Assembly (NCBI GenBank): GCA_002372545.1
Contig: DFHD01000045.1
Coordinates: forward strand, 1,843 to 65,842
Source: Lachnospiraceae bacterium UBA3732
GTDB taxonomy: Bacteria; Bacillota; Clostridia; Lachnospirales; Lachnospiraceae
Length of the DNA: 64,000 bases
Reading direction: 5' to 3'
Part shown: positions 9,192-16,401 of the stretch, piece after piece
How the letters are laid out: each line of letters opens with the position of its first letter
Position numbering within the stretch: position 1 is the stretch's first letter
The notes under the pieces: generated by a model
Database searches by the model: none
What the model was told of the DNA's origin: nothing
Seen by the model: only the letters and a program-made list of their open reading frames with translations
Translations under genes and position numbers: made by a program

Positions 9192-9223
9192 GTATGGGAC
9201 TCAGAATGGATGGAGGCGAAAAC

Positions 9224-9436
9224 TTGAAAAAATTATCTGAAGTGGAAAAGAATTATCTGGTCTGTGCGCTTCTAAATGCACTTGCCTCGATTGGCATGCT
9301 GCTCATGAAAAAATGGGTGATCGGAGGCGTTACGGCCGGCTTTGCGGTTCTTTTTGTCATTATGGGACTGGTAACCATCTTAAAGAATAATAAAAGCAGA
9401 AGAGAAGGGACAGGAAAAGGCACCGGAAATGAATAA
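9224..9436 (+). CDS. Small two-helix membrane protein
   Basis: A 70-residue protein with two predicted membrane helices (about residues 10-26 and 29-47) and a basic, Gly-rich C-terminus. The start is set at TTG 9224 because GGAGG (9212-9216) lies 7 bp upstream; in-frame starts further left overlap the promoter -10. No family is recognised. Its last 8 bases overlap the start of the MutS-like ATPase gene, so the two are translationally coupled. It may be a partner of that membrane protein, which is inference from coupling only. Confidence 0.65.
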   Translation: MKKLSEVEKNYLVCALLNALASIGMLLMKKWVIGGVTAGFAVLFVIMGLVTILKNNKSRREGTGKGTGNE

Positions 9437-11237
9437 GATGTTTCAGGAAGAAAAGAACAGAACAAAAGAAAAGATCAGGGGGCTGGAAAAGCGTTTTGTC
9501 CGGATTTCCTGGGGCAGGGTAATGGTTTTCATCACGGCTATCGTCTGTCTCTCCTTTGGACTCAGCAGGGGAAATGCGCTCCTACTTGCCGCAGCGGCGC
9601 TCTGTCTTGTGGGCTTCCTCGTCCTGGTCAGCATACATGGCCATGTTTCGCTGGATCTGCAGGATGAAAAGACCCGGGAAAACGTAATTGACAGCTACAT
9701 GAAGCGCATGAATAATGAGTGGAAGGATTTTCCTGATGACGGTGAGGATCTGATGGGAAAGAATGACCATGCTTCCTTTGATCTGGATATTGCCGGGCGG
9801 GCATCCCTTTATCAGCTGCTGCATATCTGCCACACAGAAGAGGGCAGGAGGAAGTTTTATGCCGCGCTTCAGCCGCCTGCAGAACTACCGGAGAATGTGG
9901 AGGAAAGAAGGGCGGCCATCCGTGAGCTTTCCGGCAAGTTTTCTTTTCTCTGCGCACTGGAGTCCGTAACCACGCGGATCACGGCAAAGATGAAAAAGAA
10001 GCGTTCCTTCCTGATGGAGGAAACGGAGGATGGCGAAAAAGAGGAAGAAAAGCAGAAAAAGCAGACCGGCTTCCCGGCCTGGATGCAGCTGGCCCGGTTT
10101 ATTATTCCGGCGGTGATGACGGTGCTTACCGTATTTACGGTGATGGGCGTTACCAGCCCGGGTATTCTCATCATCTTCTTCCTGGTTTTCCTTGTTGTAA
10201 CGCTTACGCCGGGGGACAGCATTCTTTCCATGATGCTCCCCGTGTTCCGGTTCGGACAGTCGGCCAAGGACCTGATCGGGCTTCTGGAGCTTATTGCCAA
10301 AGAGGATTTTCAGTCGTCGATCCTTTCCGATATGAAAGAAAAGATTTCCCGGAAGGGAGGTATTCTTTCGGCGGCTGCCCAGATGCGGCGGATCGGTCAG
10401 GCACAGAGCCTATCCTACAATACCATCATCCATCTTATACTGAACGGATTTCTGGCATGGGATTTTCATGTGGGCTATGCGGCATACAAATGGAATGAAA
10501 AAAACGGCGCGCTCTATCTGGAGTGCATGGATGTGATCGCTTCCTTTGAGGAGCTTGGCAGCTTTGCCGTGCTCCCCATTGTCAGAAAGACCTGTGTTCC
10601 CCGGAAGGGCGGCGGGAAACTGGTGGGAGAGGGAATTTACCATCCCCTTCTCGCGCAGGATACTGTTGTGGCGAATGATGTCAGCTTTGGCGCGGATGTG
10701 ACCATTATCACCGGCTCGAATATGTCCGGTAAGACAACGCTGATGCGTACACTGGCTCTGAATCTCTGTCTGATGTACGCCGGAGCTGAGGTATGCGCGG
10801 AAAGCTTCTCTGCAGGCTTTTACCGGCTCTTTACCTCTATGCGTATCCGGGATGATGTCACGGGCGGCATTTCCACCTTCTATGCGGAAATCCTTCGGAT
10901 CAAGGAAATGGCGGATTATGTCGGGCAGGGAAAGGAAATTCCGGCTCTCTGCATGATCGATGAGATCTTCAAGGGAACCAATTCCGCAGATCGGATCGCC
11001 GGGGCGAAGGAAGCTATCCGTACCTTGTCCTCCGGAAACTGCATGACGATCGTTACCACGCATGATTTTGAGCTTTGCGATATGAAGACGGCTGCCGGAA
11101 AAGATGCGGAGAATTATCATTTCGAGGAATATTATGAGGGAGATAATATCCGTTTTGATTATAAGATCCGGGAAGGACGCTGCACAACCAGAAATGCAAG
11201 GGCGCTCCTTACCATGGCCGGACTGTTTCATGAATAG
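9429..11237 (+). CDS. Membrane-bound MutS-like ATPase (MutS domain V only)
   Basis: A 602-residue protein whose C-terminal ~200 residues are a MutS-family ATPase. It has a Walker A TGSNMSGKTTL, the MutS signature DDVTGGISTFYAEI, a Walker B CMIDEIFKGTNS and the switch histidine in VTTHDFE. The mismatch-binding and connector domains of true MutS are absent. Instead there are two hydrophobic helices near residues 30-75 and two more near 215-260, so the ATPase is anchored in the membrane. Such membrane MutS relatives occur in Clostridia and Bacteroidetes without a settled role. A part in classical mismatch repair is unlikely. A charged Glu/Lys-rich loop (about 190-215) separates the helix pairs. 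Confidence 0.85.
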   Translation: MNKMFQEEKNRTKEKIRGLEKRFVRISWGRVMVFITAIVCLSFGLSRGNALLLAAAALCLVGFLVLVSIHGHVSLDLQDEKTRENVIDSYMKRMNNEWKDFPDDGEDLMGKNDHASFDLDIAGRASLYQLLHICHTEEGRRKFYAALQPPAELPENVEERRAAIRELSGKFSFLCALESVTTRITAKMKKKRSFLMEETEDGEKEEEKQKKQTGFPAWMQLARFIIPAVMTVLTVFTVMGVTSPGILIIFFLVFLVVTLTPGDSILSMMLPVFRFGQSAKDLIGLLELIAKEDFQSSILSDMKEKISRKGGILSAAAQMRRIGQAQSLSYNTIIHLILNGFLAWDFHVGYAAYKWNEKNGALYLECMDVIASFEELGSFAVLPIVRKTCVPRKGGGKLVGEGIYHPLLAQDTVVANDVSFGADVTIITGSNMSGKTTLMRTLALNLCLMYAGAEVCAESFSAGFYRLFTSMRIRDDVTGGISTFYAEILRIKEMADYVGQGKEIPALCMIDEIFKGTNSADRIAGAKEAIRTLSSGNCMTIVTTHDFELCDMKTAAGKDAENYHFEEYYEGDNIRFDYKIREGRCTTRNARALLTMAGLFHE

Positions 11238-11286
11238 CATTGTGCAGAATTAACAAATAATATTATTAAAAATCGACAAAATGACG

Positions 11287-11315
11287 TTGACGTTGTCCCA
11301 TATTTGGGATAAAAT
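11287..11315 (+). promoter_or_regulatory. Promoter with dyad in the spacer
   Basis: TTGACG (11287-11292), 17-bp spacer, TAAAAT (11310-11315). The spacer contains an inverted repeat TCCCA-TATT-TGGGA (11296-11309) that could be a repressor site. It precedes the 693-residue unknown gene. Confidence 0.7.
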
Positions 11316-11365
11316 AAGATATAGCTATAATCATTATTGTATTATGTAAACAGGAGGGAAGAAGT

Positions 11366-13447
11366 ATGGCATTACCGGCTAACATAACAGGCGGAGACAA
11401 TAATGTACTTTCAATTGCGGCTTCCAATAACAAAGGCCTTTTGATCCGTTTCCTGAATGAACAGGTTGAGGATGGTTTTTATGCGCTTGTTATTGACTAT
11501 CTGAAGGATTCCAATTTTGATCTGAAAAACATGACTGTGGATGATGATGTAAAGGCACAGTGCACCAAGCTGTACGAGCTGGGTGAATTTGTGGATGAGA
11601 ACATCAAAGCCAAGGAAAAATATGAAATCGATGAATGGATCGAGCCTCTGTTTAAATTTGTTTACGGCGATATCGATCCTTCTGATATCGATGCATCCAT
11701 TACGACAACAGGTATCTATCGCTACAGCATCTGGCTGATCTATCTGTATCAGAGAGAGAAGTTCGGCGAGGCTATGCGCCTCATCGGCGATCGTATCGCG
11801 CCGCTTCTGATCAACGTCAGCTACCAGATCCTTGAGGATGATGACCGCCCGAAGAATTTTGATAAGGCTCTTCTCGGCTATCTGGATCTGATCAATGTCG
11901 TAATGGAGATGGGACTCCCCACATCTCTGGCCAATTCCGAGGCTTATCTCAGCAACCTTGAGGTTCTGTATGATTATGTGGTAGAGGATCCCCATGTCGG
12001 AAATGACTATAAGATCCAGCTTTCCATCGGCCTCTTCAATACCTTTATTGCCAATAAGGATTATAACAAGGCCTTCGAGTTCTACGGACTGAACGCTGAG
12101 TATATCCCCATCGATAATATGGCTGTATATGAGAGCTTTAAGGAGCTGATCCGTAACGTTAATTCCACGCAGGATACCAGTGTCCTCAGCCGCAACGTGC
12201 TGACGGCGATCTCCAAGCAGGAGCTCTACAATAAGCGTATCGATACGCTGATCGTTGAGGTATCCGCTTTCGTTAAGAAGGTTTATCTCTACATTGAGAA
12301 TGAGCCGGATATGAAGAAGAATCTGCAGATCCTCGGTGCTGGCTCTCAGCTTACCGGTAAGTCCAATATCTTTGAGGGTCTTTATGAATACAACCTTGTA
12401 TTCTATGAGTGCGGCATCAAAGAGCTGGTCAACTCCGATGTGAGCTCACGTCCCTGGGAAGAAAAGTATGAGATCCTGGAGAAGCTGTATACCACGCTGA
12501 ATGTCGTATTTGACGGCTACAATGTATATGAGCTTTCCAATAAGATCGAGCATCAGTATGTTGAGATCAACTGGATCAACGATTATGTGAATGCCAATCC
12601 TTCCCTGCTGAAGATGTTCTTCAGTATCAAGGAGAAGATCAAGGCCTTCAAGGTTCGTAAGAATGCTATCCTGGAGAAGTCCAAGACCAATTATGAGATC
12701 AAGCAGATGATCGATGATCGTCAGAAGACTCTGGTATTTATGGCGGCTGAGGATATGGTTGTCAATGGTCTCGGCGGCGGACGCGTTCAGGTCATCAACA
12801 ACAATTACGATCCCAAAATAGCAGAGAAATACCTGATCAAGACCTATGCGGATACGGTTGTACCCAGCAAGTATAAGAAGGCAGAGGTTCAGAAGTCCGG
12901 CGGTCTCTTCGGCAGAAGCAGCTCTCCGCAGATGGATCCGGATCTTCGCAAGCTTCTGGATGATTCCAAGATCGAGGAAATGCTTCTGAAGTCCGAATGG
13001 CTGTGGCATCAGTATGAGAATAAGGGACTGGATGCGCAGACTCCGCAGGAGGCTACCTACAGCGTTGTATGTCTGGTTAAGGCAATCGAGAAGCTTCTGG
13101 ATAAGAAGGGCGGCACAACGGCTAAGCCCGAGGCTGCTCCCAATAAGAAGGTGATCATCACCAAGACCGGTAAGGTAATTGAGCTTTCCGATGAGGGAAA
13201 TCCGTCACCCACCAGCAATGTGGTTTCCACGCCTTCCTTCGTAGAGAATATCGGCAATATCCAGGCCAACCTGAAGGATAAGTCCGAGCTCAACGTTGAA
13301 TATGTTAAGGAATATGTCAATGACTGGATAGAGAGCCTGATGAAGTCCAAGTTTGATATGGACACCATGCTCAGCATCTTTGAAGCAGAAGAGCTTCGGA
13401 TCAAGAGCTTCCAGGTACTGAAGAAGCTTCGCGCTGACCTTCTGTAA
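11366..13447 (+). CDS. Large hypothetical cytosolic protein (693 aa)
   Basis: A 693-residue soluble protein with no signal peptide or membrane helix and no family I recognise. The first ~450 residues look mostly helical, with hydrophobic patterns like those of helical-repeat proteins. The middle contains KSGGLFGRSSSPQMDPDLRKLL, a Ser/Gly linker. A Pro/Thr-rich linker near residues 585-615 precedes a C-terminal helical segment. Codon choice appears narrow and even, as in well-expressed housekeeping genes. An AGGAGG site precedes the ATG. It is monocistronic, between its own promoter (11287-11315) and a strong terminator (13465-13491). A scaffold or cell-organisation role is possible but not supported by any motif. 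Confidence 0.7.
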   Translation: MALPANITGGDNNVLSIAASNNKGLLIRFLNEQVEDGFYALVIDYLKDSNFDLKNMTVDDDVKAQCTKLYELGEFVDENIKAKEKYEIDEWIEPLFKFVYGDIDPSDIDASITTTGIYRYSIWLIYLYQREKFGEAMRLIGDRIAPLLINVSYQILEDDDRPKNFDKALLGYLDLINVVMEMGLPTSLANSEAYLSNLEVLYDYVVEDPHVGNDYKIQLSIGLFNTFIANKDYNKAFEFYGLNAEYIPIDNMAVYESFKELIRNVNSTQDTSVLSRNVLTAISKQELYNKRIDTLIVEVSAFVKKVYLYIENEPDMKKNLQILGAGSQLTGKSNIFEGLYEYNLVFYECGIKELVNSDVSSRPWEEKYEILEKLYTTLNVVFDGYNVYELSNKIEHQYVEINWINDYVNANPSLLKMFFSIKEKIKAFKVRKNAILEKSKTNYEIKQMIDDRQKTLVFMAAEDMVVNGLGGGRVQVINNNYDPKIAEKYLIKTYADTVVPSKYKKAEVQKSGGLFGRSSSPQMDPDLRKLLDDSKIEEMLLKSEWLWHQYENKGLDAQTPQEATYSVVCLVKAIEKLLDKKGGTTAKPEAAPNKKVIITKTGKVIELSDEGNPSPTSNVVSTPSFVENIGNIQANLKDKSELNVEYVKEYVNDWIESLMKSKFDMDTMLSIFEAEELRIKSFQVLKKLRADLL

Positions 13448-13464
13448 GGTTTTATGTGAATCTG

Positions 13465-13491
13465 AGCCCGCGGTTCTGCCGCGGGCTTTTT
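13465..13491 (+). terminator. Intrinsic terminator
   Basis: A perfect 9-bp GC-rich stem AGCCCGCGG / CCGCGGGCT with a 5-nt loop, followed by five T residues. It ends the 693-residue gene. Confidence 0.92.
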
Positions 13492-13532
13492 CTGAAGATT
13501 TGGTAATGGATGTCGGCAGGAGGTGACGGGAT

Positions 13533-14021
13533 GTGGAGCTGAAGGAACTGATCAAGGAGGCGTTTGCAGCCAGAGAAAGGGCTTATGCGCCTTATTCCGG
13601 TTTTAAGGTGGGCGCGGCATTACTGACCCGGGACGGCAGGGTCTTTCATGGCTGCAATGTGGAAAATGCCAGCTACGGTGCCACCATGTGCGCGGAGCGT
13701 ACAGCTGTTTTTTCGGCGGTGGCTGCCGGAGAAAGAGAATTTGAAGCCATTGCCATTGTGGGCGGGGAGGCGTCGGGGAGTAGAGATTTATCAGGGAACA
13801 GCGAGCCTTCGATGAGCGGCAGGGCATCGAAAAACAGAGGGCCCACGGAGAGTAGAGAGTTTGTTTCCGGGTTTGCGTTTCCCTGCGGAATCTGCCGGCA
13901 GGTGCTGTCTGAGTTTTGTTCCCCTTCGTTTAAGGTGATCGTGGCCCGTTCGGCCGGCGATTACCGGGAATTTACTCTGGGCGAGCTTCTTCCGGAGAGC
14001 TTTTCCCTTAGAGAGTTATAG
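13533..14021 (+). CDS. cdd: Cytidine deaminase with internal insertion
   Basis: A 162-residue homologue of tetrameric cytidine deaminase, which hydrolyses cytidine or deoxycytidine to uridine in pyrimidine salvage. The zinc ligands and catalytic Glu are present in CAERTAV and PCGICRQV, and the substrate motif CNVENASYG is intact. The family is normally ~130 residues. Here about 30 extra Ser/Gly/Arg-rich residues (roughly 80-112) lie between the two zinc motifs, just after IAIVGGEA, in a surface loop of the fold. The start is GTG, preceded by AGGAGGTGA; an overlapping ATG at 13531 is out of frame. The active site should be unaffected by the insertion. Confidence 0.93.
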   Translation: MELKELIKEAFAARERAYAPYSGFKVGAALLTRDGRVFHGCNVENASYGATMCAERTAVFSAVAAGEREFEAIAIVGGEASGSRDLSGNSEPSMSGRASKNRGPTESREFVSGFAFPCGICRQVLSEFCSPSFKVIVARSAGDYREFTLGELLPESFSLREL

Positions 14022-14041
14022 GCATTGAAAGATTTCAGAAT

Positions 14042-14093
14042 GATCAGAGAAATCTGATAGATCGGAGAAATCTGATAGATCAGAGAAATCAGA
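14042..14093 (+). repeat. Three tandem 18-bp dyad repeats upstream of the GH43 gene
   Basis: Units at 14042-14059, 14060-14077 and 14078-14093 (last one shortened) read GATCAGAGAAATCTGATA with one or two changes. Each contains the inverted repeat ATCAGA-N4-TCTGAT. They lie between cdd and the GH43 start. They may be tandem operator sites or a simple sequence expansion. Confidence 0.75.
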
Positions 14094-14115
14094 AAGATTG
14101 GGAAAGGAACTGAAC

Positions 14116-15870
14116 ATGCAGAAAAAACAGGTTTATAATCCGTTTTTACCTCTGAATACCTATATTCCGGACGGTGAGCCCCATGTATTTGGTGACCGGC
14201 TTTATCTTTACGGCTCCCATGACCGGGAGGGCGGCCATACCTTTTGTATGGAGGACTATGAGGTTTTCTCCGCACCGGTTCATGACCTTTCCGACTGGCG
14301 CTCGGAGGGAGTGATCTACAGGGCGTCTCAGGATCCCATGTACAGCAGGTATCCTTATATGTACGCTCCGGACTGTGTGCAGGGAAATGACGGGCGGTAT
14401 TATCTTTATTATTGCATGGCCGGCGAGTATGGCGTCGGCGGATACCGGAACCCCATCAGCGTTGCGGTTTGTGACAGTCCTGCAGGAAAGTTTGAATACC
14501 TCGGCCATGTCCGGAATAAGGACGGCAGCCTGATGATGCGGTATGTCTGCTTCGATCCGGCTGTAATGAACGATGAGGGAACCATCCGGCTTTATTATGG
14601 TACCCAGTATGGCTTTGAGGAAGAGGATGATTTTCTTGTCAGCGGCCATCTGGAAGAAGAAATGGATATGTATGGCCGGACGAGGGAGGAGATCCTTTCC
14701 TATCCGGACAGCATTAACGGGCCGATCGGCTGCGTTCTGGAGGAAGATATGCTGACCATCCGGGAAGAGCCAAAGCATATTATTCCCTACCGGGTGAAGG
14801 GTACGGACTTCGAGGAGCATCCCTTCTTCGAGGCCAGCTCCATGCGTAAGGTGGGAGAAAAGTATTTTTTTGTCTACTCCTCCTGGCTGAATCATGAGCT
14901 TTGCTATGCGGTGAGTGATCATCCCGACAGAGACTTCCGGTTCGGCGGCACCATTGTATCCAATGGTGATGTGGGAATAGCCGGCCGGAAAGAGGAGGAG
15001 AGCCTGAATATGACGGGCACCACCCATGGCAGTATTGTGGAGGTAAACGGGCAATGGTATGTGTTCTATCACCGGCTGACCCATAAATCCGATTACAGCC
15101 GGCAGGCATGTGCGGAAAAGATCAGCATTACGCCCGAGGGCAGGATTTCCCAGGTGGAGATCACCAGCTGCGGACTGAACGAAGGCCCGCTCAGAGGCGA
15201 GGGGGCTTATCCTGCGGTGATCGCCTGCAATCTGACAAATGGCCGGATGCCGCACGGCTGCAACTGCATTTATGCGGAAGAGTTCCCGAATGTAACCAAT
15301 GCGGGGGATGAACGGTTTATTGCCGGTATTGAAGATGAAACGCTGATCGGATATAAGTATTTTGCGTTGAAGAGTCCTTCATTTCTTTCGGTTCTTGCCC
15401 GGGTGGAAACGGATGAAAACCGGGTGGTTTACACCGGCCCCACAAGGATTGATGTGCGAAGCGGCGGAATCGCCGTGAAACCGGCTCCCGGCGATGGCGG
15501 GGGCGGAGATGAATTGTTATTGCACCCCCGGTTTGATGTATATATCGCACCTGCCGGCGCGGAAGATAGTTTAACTTTGGCCGGCACAGAAACCGGTATG
15601 ACATCCGCCGGCGTGGCGGACGGTTTAACTTCGGCTGGCTTGAAAAGCAGTTCAACTTCCGTCGCAGAGGCCTTCGGGGTGAAAATGTATAAAGCGGCAG
15701 TGATCCGTATTGCCTCCAATGAAGGGGGTGCTGCAGATGGCTGGGAGTCTTACAGCTCGGATCAGCTTCTTCCACAGGGCGTTTATGCCGTTTATCTGGT
15801 TTATCACGGAAGAGAGAAGCTTCAGCTGAAGGAGATCAGCTTTAGTAAAATGACTTATAAAACCGGCTGA
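14116..15870 (+). CDS. Family 43 glycoside hydrolase (arabinofuranosidase/xylosidase type)
   Basis: A 584-residue enzyme without signal peptide, so probably intracellular, acting on imported oligosaccharides. The N-terminal ~350 residues form the five-bladed propeller of GH43. The likely catalytic base is the Asp in IPDGEPHVFGDRLYLYG (about residue 19), the pKa-modulating Asp is in YAPDCVQ, and the acid Glu is in FFEASSMRKVGEKYFFVYSS. The C-terminal domain ends with GVYAVYLVYHGREKLQLKEISF, typical of a CBM6-like beta-sandwich. That domain is interrupted by about 35 Thr/Ser/Ala/Gly-rich residues with a loose LTSAG repeat (about 15560-15670). The ATG at 14116 is preferred over TTG 14098 because GGAAAGG precedes it. 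Exact substrate is not determinable. Confidence 0.87.
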   Translation: MQKKQVYNPFLPLNTYIPDGEPHVFGDRLYLYGSHDREGGHTFCMEDYEVFSAPVHDLSDWRSEGVIYRASQDPMYSRYPYMYAPDCVQGNDGRYYLYYCMAGEYGVGGYRNPISVAVCDSPAGKFEYLGHVRNKDGSLMMRYVCFDPAVMNDEGTIRLYYGTQYGFEEEDDFLVSGHLEEEMDMYGRTREEILSYPDSINGPIGCVLEEDMLTIREEPKHIIPYRVKGTDFEEHPFFEASSMRKVGEKYFFVYSSWLNHELCYAVSDHPDRDFRFGGTIVSNGDVGIAGRKEEESLNMTGTTHGSIVEVNGQWYVFYHRLTHKSDYSRQACAEKISITPEGRISQVEITSCGLNEGPLRGEGAYPAVIACNLTNGRMPHGCNCIYAEEFPNVTNAGDERFIAGIEDETLIGYKYFALKSPSFLSVLARVETDENRVVYTGPTRIDVRSGGIAVKPAPGDGGGGDELLLHPRFDVYIAPAGAEDSLTLAGTETGMTSAGVADGLTSAGLKSSSTSVAEAFGVKMYKAAVIRIASNEGGAADGWESYSSDQLLPQGVYAVYLVYHGREKLQLKEISFSKMTYKTG

Positions 15871-16383
15871 TTATTTTGCAGTCTTGCAGGGATGTTTAAT
15901 GCAGTATAACCAGATGATGGGCCGCTCCAGCCGTCGCTTCAGAATGATCTGGATTTCCTCTTTTTTATTGATGGGTTTTACCAGAATAGAGTGGATACGG
16001 GCGTTATTTGCGCCCCAGATGTCGGTGAATAGCTGATCGCCGACAAAGAGTGTATTGCCGGGACGAACGCCCATCATCTTCATGGCTTTGATATATCCAT
16101 CGGGCTTAGGCTTTCCGGCCTTCCAGATGAACTCCACCTGAAGATACTCGTTAAAGGAGTTGACCCGTTCATATTTATTGTTGGAGACCAGGCAGATCTT
16201 GAAGCCGATATCCTTCAGGCGCTGCATGAGAGCCTGGCTTCTTTCGTCAGACATGGCGTTATGGGGAACCAGGGTGTTGTCAATATCAAAAAGCACAGCC
16301 CGGTAGCCCATGCTGTAATAGGACGCAAAATCTATGGAATATGTGGAATCGTAGTATTCGCTGGGGAAAAGAAATCTGGCCAT
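15871..16383 (-). CDS. yqeG: YqeG-family HAD phosphatase
   Basis: A 170-residue HAD-superfamily (subfamily IIIA) phosphatase. Motif I is LFDIDNTLVPH with both catalytic aspartates, motif II lies in CLVSNN, the lysine in KAGKPKPDG and the final acidic motif in FVGDQLFTDIWGA. The N-terminus (PSEYYDSTYSIDF) is typical of YqeG. Family members act on phosphorylated small molecules; a phosphatidylglycerophosphate phosphatase role is known for plant and cyanobacterial relatives. It lies 18 bp after uvrC on the same strand and is likely co-transcribed with it. Its stop codon directly abuts the stop of the convergent GH43 gene, with no terminator between. Confidence 0.9.
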   Translation of the reverse strand: MARFLFPSEYYDSTYSIDFASYYSMGYRAVLFDIDNTLVPHNAMSDERSQALMQRLKDIGFKICLVSNNKYERVNSFNEYLQVEFIWKAGKPKPDGYIKAMKMMGVRPGNTLFVGDQLFTDIWGANNARIHSILVKPINKKEEIQIILKRRLERPIIWLYCIKHPCKTAK

Positions 16384-16401
16384 GTCTGCCTCCTTCCTAT
16401 A

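Noticed and set aside
9182..9223. Longer N-terminus (GTG 9182) for the small membrane protein
   Set aside because: That start lies upstream of and overlaps the promoter -10; GGAGG places the start at TTG 9224.
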